Below, piece after piece: positions 7,359 to 15,387 of a stretch of DNA of 18,380 nucleotides. Positions within the stretch are counted from its first letter, which is position 1. Each line of letters opens with the position of its first letter. Source of the stretch: an uncultured Nitrospira sp. (lineage in GTDB: Bacteria > Nitrospirota > Nitrospiria > Nitrospirales > UBA8639); assembly GCA_902500695.1 (NCBI GenBank), contig CABVRQ010000018.1:1-18380 (forward strand), written 5' to 3'. Both the position numbers and the translations under genes were made by a program. The notes beneath the pieces are model-generated. The model was not told the origin of the DNA. It worked only from the letters and a program-made list of their open reading frames with translations, and did not search any database.

Positions 7359-9116
7359 ATGGTTAGACAAGAAATGATGAACACACACACACCTACGCCG
7401 CAGGTCCTCTCTGACCAACCGGGTCGCTTGAGCGGAATATTGAATAATCTTCCCAAGCAACCAGGGGTCTATCTCTTTAAGGATGGACGAGGCGACATTA
7501 TCTATATTGGAAAAGCCGCCGTGTTATCCGACCGGGTGCGATCGTATTTCCAACATGGGGCCGATCTGACACCTAAAAACCGGGTGTTGTATTCGCAGAT
7601 CGCGGATTTGGAAACCATGGTCACTCACTCGGAATTCGAAGCTCTCCTGTTAGAAAGCAATCTCATCAAGCGTCATCGTCCCCGGTTTAATGTGGTCCTC
7701 CGGGACGATAAACAATATCCCTATCTCCGGTTGCCGATTCAGGACGATTTTCCGAGGCTCTCTATTGTCCGCCGGGTCAAACAGGACAAGGCGTTATATT
7801 TTGGCCCGTATGTTCCTACAGGGGCCATGCGCGACACTCTGAAAGTGATTCGCAAGGTTTTTCCTCTGGCCACCTGCAAAATCGACATAAATGGAAGCGC
7901 TGAGCGGGCATGCCTGGAATTTGAAATCAAGCGATGTATGGCCCCTTGCACGGGAAATCAGACGAAGGAAGACTATCATCAGATTGTCAAACAGGTTCGT
8001 TGGTTTTTAGAGGGACGAGACACCGAATTGCTTGAGTCGTTGCGGTCAGGCATGCAGGAAGCGGCAGAGCGGGAAGCGTATGAAGAAGCCGCGCGTCTTC
8101 GTGATCAGATAGGGAGCATCGAGCGGATGTTGGCCAAACAACGGGTGGCGCAAATCAGCGCACGGGAGCAGGATATTATGGGTTTGGCTAGACTTGGTGG
8201 GGCAGTGGATGTGCAGATCCTTTTTGTGCGAGGCGGTTTGTTAATCGGCCGTCGGGATTTCTTCTGGTCCGACGCTCATGGTGTTACCGATGAAGAACTG
8301 GTGCGGTCGACGCTCGAACAGTTTTATGCCAAATCGGTCGTGCCCCCCAAAGAGATTTTGCTTCCTGTGGGGTTTGAGGATCAAGCATTAGTCCAGCGCT
8401 GGTTATCTGAGAAAAAAGAGGAAATCGTTCGCGTCCTGGTTCCGGAACGGGGAGCGAAATATGAATTGCTCCAGCTCGCACAGGAAAATGCTGCGGTGGC
8501 GCTCAAAGAACATCTTCGGGTGCAAACGGAATCCAGTGAGGCGGTGGAAGAGCTTCAGGCACTCTTAGGGTTGCCACAGATTCCAAGTCGCATTGAATGT
8601 TTTGATATTTCCAATACCATGGGAACCCATTCAGTCGCCTCCATGGTGGTCTGGGAACAGGGCAGAATGAAGAAGTCAGACTATCGGCGATTTCGCATTA
8701 AAACGGTAGAAGGCGCCAACGACTTCGCCAGTATGCATGAGGTGGTCAGACGCCGATACGGTGGATCGTTGGCCAACAAACCAGGGAAAACGTTGCCGGT
8801 ACCGGACCTGGTGGTGATCGATGGTGGAGCCGGACAATTAGGCGCGGCCATGGAAGCGATGGCGGAAGTTGGTCTTTCGCACGTCTCCATCTGCGGCCTC
8901 GCCAAAGCGAAAGGTGAAAAAGACGAACGGATTTTTCTGCCGGGTCACAAGACTCCCATAATCCTGCCCCTCAAGTCACCCGCCACACGGCTGGTCCAAA
9001 CCATTCGAGATGAAGCGCATCGCTTTGCGATCACCTTCCACCGCAAACTGCGTGGCGACGCCATGATTCCCATTCAACCGCTTCGTTCCTCAAAATCTTC
9101 GAAGGTGAGATCCTAA
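7359..9116 (+). CDS. uvrC: Excinuclease ABC subunit C, without C-terminal HhH
   Basis: UvrC makes both incisions in nucleotide excision repair with UvrA and UvrB. Residues 30–110 form the GIY-YIG 3'-nuclease (GVY at 36–38, YIG at 49–51, EALLLESNLIK near 94). Cys173, Cys185, Cys193 and Cys197 match the spacing of the four iron-sulphur cysteines known in E. coli UvrC. A UVR motif binding UvrB lies at about 236–265 (EAYEEAARLRDQ). The RNase H-like 5'-nuclease has Asp416, Asp488 and His554. The chain stops at 585, soon after FHRKLRG, so the tandem helix-hairpin-helix domain of about 60 residues that normally follows is absent. ATG 7359 was chosen, with weak Shine–Dalgarno support; Met6 (7374) and Met7 (7377) are alternatives. 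It lies 7 bp behind the VOC gene. Confidence 0.93.
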   Translation: MVRQEMMNTHTPTPQVLSDQPGRLSGILNNLPKQPGVYLFKDGRGDIIYIGKAAVLSDRVRSYFQHGADLTPKNRVLYSQIADLETMVTHSEFEALLLESNLIKRHRPRFNVVLRDDKQYPYLRLPIQDDFPRLSIVRRVKQDKALYFGPYVPTGAMRDTLKVIRKVFPLATCKIDINGSAERACLEFEIKRCMAPCTGNQTKEDYHQIVKQVRWFLEGRDTELLESLRSGMQEAAEREAYEEAARLRDQIGSIERMLAKQRVAQISAREQDIMGLARLGGAVDVQILFVRGGLLIGRRDFFWSDAHGVTDEELVRSTLEQFYAKSVVPPKEILLPVGFEDQALVQRWLSEKKEEIVRVLVPERGAKYELLQLAQENAAVALKEHLRVQTESSEAVEELQALLGLPQIPSRIECFDISNTMGTHSVASMVVWEQGRMKKSDYRRFRIKTVEGANDFASMHEVVRRRYGGSLANKPGKTLPVPDLVVIDGGAGQLGAAMEAMAEVGLSHVSICGLAKAKGEKDERIFLPGHKTPIILPLKSPATRLVQTIRDEAHRFAITFHRKLRGDAMIPIQPLRSSKSSKVRS

Positions 9117-9450
9117 TCATCCGCCAGACTGTTGTCTTGCTGTCGGTTATGGTTGTCGGTTGCCCACCAATCCTCGAAAAAGGTGATCTGGGCCTTTTCG
9201 GAAACATGTGCGGGCGGATTCTGAAATGCTTCGTTGAAATATTATATGGAGCGAGAGGGCTTTCTGCTTCCTTGAAAAAATGGGATGGCTGTGATGAATA
9301 GGATGAGAGCAGGATTTTTCATGATTTTGCATTGTCCTGATGTCCGTTTTTCGACGAATACGAGGTTTCTTCTCCTGAGTGAGGGATTTAAGGTCTGTGA
9401 GGGCTCCACCGATGGATACACACATCACCAATGAAGAGGAGATGTGACTG
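9117..9450. other. Intergenic region after uvrC
   Basis: This 334-bp stretch has no recognised gene. I looked here for a displaced HhH tail of UvrC and found none in any frame. One plus frame offset from uvrC is open from about 9063 to about 9300 but has no ribosome binding site and no family resemblance. A 46-codon frame at 9294–9434, ending just before the zinc-ribbon gene, is possible but lacks convincing start signals. No terminator hairpin with a T-run is visible after uvrC. Confidence 0.5.
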
Positions 9451-9699
9451 ATGCAATGCCCTCGATGTCAGGGAACCATGATAATCGATCACTTTGTGGA
9501 TATGGCCACGAGTGGCGAGATATGGATGCCTGGCTGGCGGTGTCTGATGTGTGGAGAAATCGTTGATCCGCTCATTGAGCATCATCGTCAACTGCAGCGT
9601 GAACATCAGGAAGTGGTTGGTGCCATTTCCGGATCAACCGCTCGTCCTCCCTCACCCATTTCCGTGAAGTCGCGCAAGGCGAACAAGCGGTCCTTCTAG
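9451..9699 (+). CDS. Small zinc-ribbon protein, 82 aa
   Basis: The product carries two CXXC pairs, Cys3/Cys6 (MQCPRC) and Cys31/Cys34 (CLMC), spaced as in a zinc ribbon that would hold one metal ion. A short helical segment follows at about 38–55, and then a Ser/Pro/Lys-rich tail that is probably disordered. The ATG at 9451 follows GAGGAG (9436–9441) at 9 bases. Such mini-ribbons occur as nucleic-acid or protein-binding adaptors, but nothing identifies a partner here. It sits alone between uvrC and leuS, about 330 and 310 bp away, so it is probably transcribed separately. The metal site is well supported by the sequence; the function is unknown. Confidence 0.75.
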   Translation: MQCPRCQGTMIIDHFVDMATSGEIWMPGWRCLMCGEIVDPLIEHHRQLQREHQEVVGAISGSTARPPSPISVKSRKANKRSF

Positions 9700-10010
9700 C
9701 CTTTCTGTTTTTCCCCTTTTCCCTCTGTATTTATCCACCATCCTGTGGTCTGAATGGCCTCCATGCGATTTGCTTGTGGGGTGGGTTTCTCTATGCTAGA
9801 TTCCTCAGGATGTTGTTGAAAAATCAGCGTTTCCCAACGTCAAATTTGGAGACAATGACCCTCTCAGTTTCCGAAATTCTTTATCAAATTTTACAAGGAA
9901 AAATTCTTACCCACACTGACATTCCTTAACAAATGTGACCAGGAGGCAGGGGTTTATTTGTGGCGCATCAATCGAGGCGATCACCGAATCTTCTTTTATA
10001 AGGCATAAGC
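9700..10010. other. Intergenic region upstream of leuS
   Basis: This 311-bp stretch holds no firm gene. A 24-codon ATG frame at 9855–9929 (starting MTLSVSEILYQIL, rich in Leu and Ile) lies 81 bp before leuS, with GGAG only three bases before its ATG. A different frame then runs on to a TAA overlapping the start of leuS (its end reads RINRGDHRIFFYKA). These may be a decayed small gene, a leader peptide or chance. A weak sigma-70-like pair, TTGCTT (9770–9775) and TATGCT (9792–9797) with 16-bp spacing, could start the leuS transcript. I see no T-box elements. Confidence 0.4.
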
Positions 10011-12641
10011 ATGGCGCATACCTACGATCATCAGACTGTTGAAGCAAAGTGGCAGGCATATTGGGATCACTCCGGGACTTTTCAGGTTCAGGAAGATTCG
10101 GAGAAGCCCAAATATTATTGCTTGGAGATGTTTCCCTATCCCTCGGGCCGTATTCATATGGGCCATGTGCGCGTCTATGCCATTGGGGATGTCGTGGCCC
10201 GCTATAAAACGATGCGTGGGTATAACGTGTTGCACCCGATGGGGTGGGATGCTTTCGGATTGCCGGCTGAAAATGCCGCGATTGAGAAAGGGGTGCATCC
10301 CAACGTCTGGACTCAAGAGAATGTGGCCTATATGAAAAGACAATTACAGCGGATGGGTTTGTCCTATGACTGGGATCGGGAGGTGAATACGTCTCAGCCT
10401 GAGTATTACCGCTGGAATCAATGGATCTTTGTGAAAATGGTTGAGCGTGGATTGGCGTATCGAAAACGCTCGGCAGTGAATTGGTGCCTTTCTTGTGAAA
10501 CGGTATTGGCGAATGAGCAGGTGTTGGCGCAAGAGGGAAAAGACGGAGGAGTGTGCTGGCGATGCGAGTCGGTCGTCATTCAAAAAGAATTGGAACAGTG
10601 GTTCTTTCGTATTACGTCATATGCTCAGGAATTATTGGATGGCTGTGAGTGGTTAGCGACCTGGCCGGCTCGTGTGCTGGCCATGCAGCGGCATTGGATT
10701 GGGCGGAGCGAAGGGGTGGAACTGGATTTTCCCTTAGCGGAGACCGTAGCCGGGTTACAAGCGATCCGGGTGTTTACCACGAGACCGGATACCATTCATG
10801 GCGCCACCTTCATGAGCCTTGCTCCGGAATCCCCCCTGGTCGAACAATTGATAGCCGGGAGACCTGAGGCCGCCGGGGTGCGAGAGTTTGTGACTCGTGT
10901 GTCTCGCGTGGATAAAGCGACACGTACGGCCGCCGACCGGGACAAAGAAGGGGTGTTTACCGGCGCCTATGCCATCAATCCGTTTACTAAGGAACGCATT
11001 CCGATTTGGGTGGCAAATTTTGTGTTGTATGAATATGGCACGGGGGCGATTATGGCTGTTCCCGCGCATGACCAGCGAGATTTTGAATTCGCAAAAACCT
11101 ATCACATCCCGGTTCGGTTGGTGATTCAAGACGCGGAAGGGAACCTGGCCTCTGAAACCCTGGAAGCGGCCTATGAGGAACAGGTTGCCGCCGGACTCCT
11201 GGTGAACTCCGGGAATTTTTCCAGCTTGTCCGTGTCGCAAGCCAAACAGGCCATCGGCGAATATGTGGAATCACAGGGATGGGGCAAGCGAACCATCAAT
11301 TTCCGGTTACGAGATTGGGGCATCTCCAGGCAACGCTATTGGGGGACGCCCATTCCGATGTTGTATTGTGATCGCTGTGGCATTGTCCCGGTTCCCGAAG
11401 GCGACTTGCCGGTTCTGCTGCCTGACGATGTGCCGTTCACCGGGAAAGGGGGGTCTCCGCTTAAGGAATCTCCTTCCTTTTCACAAGCCAAGTGTCCCAC
11501 ATGTGGGGGCTCGGCACGCCGTGAAACCGATACCATGGATACCTTTGTGGATTCGTCCTGGTATTTCCTTCGTTACTGCTCGCCCAAAGACACCATGCAA
11601 GCGGTGAATCCCCAAGCCGCGCACCATTGGATGGCCGTGGACCAATATGTCGGCGGAATCGAACATGCCGTGTTGCATCTCCTGTATGCGCGTTTCTTTA
11701 CGAAAGTCTTACGGGACCTGGGTCTCACGACGGCTGATGAACCCTTCACTCATTTGCTCACGCAAGGCATGGTGACCAAGGAAACCTACTGGTGTGAAGA
11801 GCATCGTTGGATCCTTCCCACCGAAATCAAAAAAGATGGTGAGCGGCGAGTCTGCATTCACTGTGGGCGGAACATTGTGACAGGCCGCACTGAGAAGATG
11901 TCCAAATCGAAAAAGAATATTGCCTCGCCTGAGGACTTGTGTGATCGCTATGGGGCGGACACGGCCAGAATGTTTTCGTTATTTGCCGCACCACCGGAAA
12001 AAGATTTGGAATGGAGCGATACCGGAGTGGAAGGGTGCTACCGGTTTCTCAACCGGGTCTGGCGGTTGGTGCAGGATCTCCTTCCGGTCATGAATGGGGC
12101 GGCTTCAAATCCTGGGTCCGGCGAGTCCGTGCTTCTCCCTCAACTGCAGCGGGCCACGCATCAGACGATTAAGAAGGTCACGGAAGATCTTGAGCGGGAT
12201 TTTCAGTTTAATACGGCTATTGCGGCTCTTATGGAATTTGTAAATGAGTTGTATAAGTGTTGGAAAGAATATCCGGGGGAGACGTTAACCACTGCCGAAC
12301 GAGCCGAGTGGCGAACAACGGTGGAAACGTTAGTAATGTTGCTCGCACCCTTTGCTCCACATGTGACGGAGGAGTTGTGGGAAATCCTGGGAAAGCGGCC
12401 AGGGATGAGCCGGCAGGCCTGGCCCAAATTTGATCCCATTCTAGTGGCCAGTGCCGAATGGACGATTCCCCTACAGGTGAATGGAAAACTCCGGAGTAAG
12501 ATCGTGGTTCCAGCCGGATCGACAAAGGAGCAAATCATTGCAGGGGCTCAGGCGGATCCCAAATTGGTGGAATGGTTGCAAGGCAAGGTCGCCCGCAAAA
12601 TTATTTACGTGGAACAGAAGCTGGTGAATTTTGTCATCTAA
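10011..12641 (+). CDS. leuS: Leucyl-tRNA synthetase
   Basis: It charges tRNA-Leu with leucine in the cytoplasm and proofreads misacylated tRNA. The 876-residue product is a normal bacterial class I LeuRS. The HIGH motif appears as HMGH (residues 49–52) after PYPSGRI, and the KMSKS motif is intact at 629–633. The inserted editing domain shows TTRPDTIHGATF near residue 253 and AHDQRDFEFA near 352. Cysteine pairs at CLSC and CWRC (about 161–190), CDRC, CPTC and CIHC are consistent with zinc knuckles. An anticodon-binding domain follows and then a small C-terminal domain. The ATG at 10011 follows AAGG at 8 bases. Its last codons overlap the start of lptE, so leuS, lptE and holA are probably one operon. 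Confidence 0.97.
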   Translation: MAHTYDHQTVEAKWQAYWDHSGTFQVQEDSEKPKYYCLEMFPYPSGRIHMGHVRVYAIGDVVARYKTMRGYNVLHPMGWDAFGLPAENAAIEKGVHPNVWTQENVAYMKRQLQRMGLSYDWDREVNTSQPEYYRWNQWIFVKMVERGLAYRKRSAVNWCLSCETVLANEQVLAQEGKDGGVCWRCESVVIQKELEQWFFRITSYAQELLDGCEWLATWPARVLAMQRHWIGRSEGVELDFPLAETVAGLQAIRVFTTRPDTIHGATFMSLAPESPLVEQLIAGRPEAAGVREFVTRVSRVDKATRTAADRDKEGVFTGAYAINPFTKERIPIWVANFVLYEYGTGAIMAVPAHDQRDFEFAKTYHIPVRLVIQDAEGNLASETLEAAYEEQVAAGLLVNSGNFSSLSVSQAKQAIGEYVESQGWGKRTINFRLRDWGISRQRYWGTPIPMLYCDRCGIVPVPEGDLPVLLPDDVPFTGKGGSPLKESPSFSQAKCPTCGGSARRETDTMDTFVDSSWYFLRYCSPKDTMQAVNPQAAHHWMAVDQYVGGIEHAVLHLLYARFFTKVLRDLGLTTADEPFTHLLTQGMVTKETYWCEEHRWILPTEIKKDGERRVCIHCGRNIVTGRTEKMSKSKKNIASPEDLCDRYGADTARMFSLFAAPPEKDLEWSDTGVEGCYRFLNRVWRLVQDLLPVMNGAASNPGSGESVLLPQLQRATHQTIKKVTEDLERDFQFNTAIAALMEFVNELYKCWKEYPGETLTTAERAEWRTTVETLVMLLAPFAPHVTEELWEILGKRPGMSRQAWPKFDPILVASAEWTIPLQVNGKLRSKIVVPAGSTKEQIIAGAQADPKLVEWLQGKVARKIIYVEQKLVNFVI

Positions 12642-13359
12642 CGTAAGCCACCTGGGTTGGCTCCCTTGTTCGGTCAGATGCCTGCTTAGCGGATGGGGAG
12701 TCCTGCTCCTGTGTCTGGGTGCGGGATGTGGGTACCAATTCACGGTTGAGGGGCCGGGTCCGGTGGTCGGGGGGAGTGCCGGCCATGTTACGCAAGGACC
12801 ACCGGTTCGTCTGGTCTTTCCTGTGCTGAAAAATAACAGCTTTGAACCAAACCTGGAATTCAAATACACCAGATATCTTCGTCAGGCGTTGCAATCGATC
12901 GGAAGCGCTGAATTTGTGGATGGTGCCTCCGCCGATTTTATTTTGGAAGGCGCGATCCTATCGATATCGCTTCCTTCGTTGGCTTTTACCCGCACGCAGA
13001 CACAAGAAAGCCGGGTTATGGTGAGTGTGTTGGTGAAGGTGAAGGATCGGAAAACCGGAAAAATCCGATGGTCCCAAACCGGAACCAGTACAGCAGAATT
13101 TTTTGTGGGGGCTGCATCAACGTCGGATTCCGAGACCGGATTACAATTTAACCGGGTTTTGCAGGACCGGGCGGTTGAACAAGCGGGGCAACAGGTGGCT
13201 GCCGATTTAGCGGATCAATTTTTGGGGGCCAAGGATCAGGGGGTTTTTGACAGGAATGGAAAGGAAGCTGTCCAGGATCCCGCATCCAGTGGTGAGGAAT
13301 CCCCAGAGATCTCAGCGCCTCAGGAGGATCTCTTTCCTCCAGACTCCCAGGTGCCTTGA
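12631..13359 (+). CDS. lptE: LPS-assembly lipoprotein LptE
   Basis: LptE is an outer-membrane lipoprotein that plugs the LptD barrel and helps insert lipopolysaccharide. The 242-residue product opens with a hydrophobic segment ending in LGAGCGYQF. Cys33 is the likely lipidated residue, although the lipobox has Gly instead of Leu at position −3, and GCGY is typical of LptE. The core to about residue 200 is the LptE fold (PVLKNNSFEP, then ADFILEGAI and SVLVKVKDRKTGKI). The last 40 or so residues are acidic and Pro/Ser-rich, probably disordered. The only in-frame start is TTG at 12631, which overlaps the end of leuS by 11 bp with GGTGA before it, suggesting translational coupling. holA follows after 49 bp. 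lptD is not in this window. Confidence 0.85.
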   Translation: MSSNVSHLGWLPCSVRCLLSGWGVLLLCLGAGCGYQFTVEGPGPVVGGSAGHVTQGPPVRLVFPVLKNNSFEPNLEFKYTRYLRQALQSIGSAEFVDGASADFILEGAILSISLPSLAFTRTQTQESRVMVSVLVKVKDRKTGKIRWSQTGTSTAEFFVGAASTSDSETGLQFNRVLQDRAVEQAGQQVAADLADQFLGAKDQGVFDRNGKEAVQDPASSGEESPEISAPQEDLFPPDSQVP

Positions 13360-13408
13360 TTAGCTGAATTGTTTGGCAGGATTGTCTCCTACTTTTGGCG
13401 CATTCACC

Positions 13409-14500
13409 ATGAAAGTTCATGAACTTCAGAGTCAGATCAGCCGGGAAGGGTTATCCCCTCTGTATTTGGTGATTGGGGAAGAGCCCTATTTTCGCGATCA
13501 GGCCTTGAGTATTCTTCGTGTGGCAGGCCAGGAAAATGATGGTTCAGAGTCAACGAACAATTCAGCGACCAATGATCCCTCCCAGATGTTTCATGTCGAT
13601 GTCGTCTATGGTGATGAAACCGACGCGTCCGAAATATTAGCCCTTTCTGAAGAAGCCTCATTTTTTTCGCTGAGGCGACTGCTCATCATTAAATGGGCAG
13701 ATAAGCTATCTGCCCGGGATGGTGAAGCCCTCATGCCATATTTTCAGGCTCCCAATGAAACGACCACGCTGGTCATCACTGCCGCGAAATTGGACGGGCG
13801 GACGAAGTGGGTTCAAGACCTGAAAAAACGGGCGACGGTGGTGGAATGCGCTCCGGTATTTGAGGGACAGCGAGCAGGGTGGGTTACGCAGCGAGCGCGG
13901 GAGTTAGGCTTGCAGTTGGAGGACAGTGCCCTCGAGATATTGAAGGATCAGGTAGCGGAAGGGTTGTATGGAACTGCCGGTGAATTAGAAAAATTGGTGG
14001 CCTTTATGCCGGAGGGGCATCGTGTCAGGGCACAGGATGTGGAAACGGTCAGAGGAAAACCGCCTGGTATTTCGGTGTTTGATTGGTCGGAAGCTGTCGC
14101 ACGAGGCGATCAGGGACGAGCATTGGATATCGTGGCCAAGAATTTAGAAACGGGCGAAGCACCCTTACGTATGTTGGGTGCCTTTCTGTGGCAGATGCGG
14201 AAGATCTGGAAAACGCACGCATTGATGCAAGAAGGGCAAGATGCCGGACAGGCCGCACGCCAAGCAGGCATTCCGCCGTTTCGTGCGCGCGAATTTGTCC
14301 AACAGGTGCAGCGATGGAAGGAACCACACCTCCGTCGGGCATGGGAATTATTCGCTCAAGCTGATTCTGCTCTCAAAGGAGGGCGGGCATCACGCCCGAA
14401 GCTTATCTTGGATGACCTGGTCATCCAACTGTGCCAGGCCACAAGTGCCGGTCACGGCAACAAGGTCTTAGCTGGTCGCACGAAACCTCACAAGGTGTGA
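13409..14500 (+). CDS. holA: DNA polymerase III, delta subunit
   Basis: The delta subunit is the wrench of the clamp loader that opens the beta clamp on DNA. The 363-residue product has the expected N-terminal segment LYLVIGEEPYFRDQAL, then SLRRLLIIKWADKL and TTTLVITAAKLDGRTKW in the AAA+-like domain. A central helical domain with GTAGELEKLVAF follows, and then the C-terminal collar domain (VFDWSEAVARGD to PKLILDDLVIQLCQ). Its length is close to that of E. coli HolA. A TTG at 13373 would add 12 residues, but the ATG at 13409 fits the family start better; neither has a strong Shine–Dalgarno. It follows lptE by 49 bp, as the third gene of the operon. It converges with rpsT, leaving 24 bp with no obvious terminator. 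Confidence 0.9.
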   Translation: MKVHELQSQISREGLSPLYLVIGEEPYFRDQALSILRVAGQENDGSESTNNSATNDPSQMFHVDVVYGDETDASEILALSEEASFFSLRRLLIIKWADKLSARDGEALMPYFQAPNETTTLVITAAKLDGRTKWVQDLKKRATVVECAPVFEGQRAGWVTQRARELGLQLEDSALEILKDQVAEGLYGTAGELEKLVAFMPEGHRVRAQDVETVRGKPPGISVFDWSEAVARGDQGRALDIVAKNLETGEAPLRMLGAFLWQMRKIWKTHALMQEGQDAGQAARQAGIPPFRAREFVQQVQRWKEPHLRRAWELFAQADSALKGGRASRPKLILDDLVIQLCQATSAGHGNKVLAGRTKPHKV

Positions 14501-14524
14501 GATTCCGTTACCATTTTAACCGTA

Positions 14525-14797
14525 TTATTTAGTTGAGAGAGCGTTGACGCGGGAGGCAAGGCGGGAAACCCAACGAGAGGCGGTGTTCCGATGAAGCGTG
14601 CCTTTGGTGACGGCTTTATGCAGTTCAGAGGTGGCTTCCCGCAAAGAAGCTTTGGCCTCATCGCCCTTGTTATCTTTGACCGCTCCATTCACCCTCTTGA
14701 TAAAGGTTCTCACCCGTCGCAGGATAGACCGATTGCGTTCCTGGCGCTTCAGAGTTTGACGAGCTGCTTTGATTGCTGAATGATGTCGATTAGCCAT
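14525..14797 (-). CDS. rpsT: 30S ribosomal protein S20
   Basis: S20 binds 16S rRNA early in small-subunit assembly. The 90-residue product is highly basic and mostly helical. It begins MANRHHSAIKAARQ, has NRSILRRVRTFIKRVN in the first long helix, and ends in the usual region TLHRNTASRWVSRLASRV. The frame stays open upstream to 14887, but the ATG at 14797 has a strong GGAGG five bases before it and matches the family start. It is encoded alone, opposite to holA and divergent from tRNA-His. A likely promoter lies about 32–60 bp upstream of the start codon. Confidence 0.97.
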   Translation of the reverse strand: MANRHHSAIKAARQTLKRQERNRSILRRVRTFIKRVNGAVKDNKGDEAKASLREATSELHKAVTKGTLHRNTASRWVSRLASRVNALSTK

Positions 14798-14828
14798 ATT
14801 TTCCTCCAGAAAAAAACCGAATAGAGCT

Positions 14829-14856
14829 TTTATCACAATTGCATGAAAGTGGTCAA
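14829..14856 (-). promoter_or_regulatory. Candidate sigma-70 promoter for rpsT
   Basis: On the minus strand TTGACC (14851–14856) and GATAAA (14829–14834) are separated by 16 bp, with a TG one base before the −10 hexamer as in extended −10 promoters. The start of transcription would fall about 25 bp before the S20 ATG. It is a pattern match only. Confidence 0.45.
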
Positions 14857-14968
14857 ATGAACACGCGTAAATTGCGGTGGTATTCAAAAAGCCTTAGCCT
14901 CTTTGGATATAGAGTTTATCTTGAAAAAATAGGTCAATCATCGTTGGTGGTCGCGAACGGTATTTGGC

Positions 14969-14997
14969 TTGCGACACTTACGGCCCTCTGATAAGAT
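14969..14997 (+). promoter_or_regulatory. Candidate sigma-70 promoter for tRNA-His
   Basis: TTGCGA (14969–14974) and TAAGAT (14992–14997) are separated by 17 bp. They sit about 35 bp upstream of the tRNA, leaving a leader of roughly 28 nt. Each hexamer matches the consensus at four of six bases, and the position makes it the best candidate. Confidence 0.45.
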
Positions 14998-15031
14998 TGC
15001 CCTCCTCTTCTGCTCGAAACTTCCATGTGAT

Positions 15032-15109
15032 GGTGGGTGTAGCTCAGTTGGTTAGAGCGCCGGATTGTGGATCCGGAGGTCGCGGGTTCAATTCCCGTCA
15101 CTCACCCCA
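15032..15109 (+). tRNA. tRNA-His (GTG anticodon)
   Basis: The full cloverleaf can be folded by eye. The acceptor stem has eight pairs because of the extra 5' G (G−1 at 15032 pairs with C73), the identity mark of tRNA-His, with one G·U at the fourth pair of the standard seven. The D-arm follows (AGCTCAGTTGGTTAGAGC). The anticodon arm CCGGA/TCCGG encloses TTGTGGA, with anticodon GTG at 15067–15069. The T-arm has GGTTCAATTCC. CCA is encoded at 15107–15109. No protein gene overlaps it with support. A promoter-like pair lies upstream and a hairpin with a T-run about 200 bp downstream. Confidence 0.97.
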
Positions 15110-15304
15110 TTTCTTTTCACAACCCACATGAGCCCGTTATTAGGTATGTTGTTGATGCCGCAAACTTCCTCGTATTTTTTGCAAAATCTCCCCTGGATAC
15201 CCTTTTAAAAGAGACGATTTGGCGGAATGACACGTTCTCTTCCGGTAGTGGTGCTTCGCTTACTCAAAGCCATACATACTTGATGCACACATGGGATCGT
15301 TTTT

Positions 15305-15337
15305 GAGGCGGGTCATCATTTGGCCTGCCTCATTTTT
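15305..15337 (+). terminator. Intrinsic terminator-like hairpin
   Basis: GAGGCGGG (15305–15312) pairs with CCTGCCTC (15324–15331), eight pairs with one G·U and an 11-nt loop, followed by ATTTTT (15332–15337). On the plus strand it would end a transcript coming from tRNA-His; on the minus strand the T-run is missing. The stretch 15110–15304 before it holds nothing recognised. Confidence 0.55.
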
Positions 15338-15387
15338 GTAGAAAGCAGGTCTAGGGCACCATGACTTTATGAGAAGAATTATGTCCC

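Noticed and set aside
7380..7392. (AC)6 tract near the uvrC start as a phase-variation switch
   Set aside because: Six dinucleotide units are short for slippage, and phase variation of a repair gene would be unusual; no evidence beyond the tract itself.
9063..9300. Open plus frame across the end of uvrC as a displaced HhH tail
   Set aside because: Its translation has no G-x-G-x-x helix-hairpin-helix pattern and no start signal.
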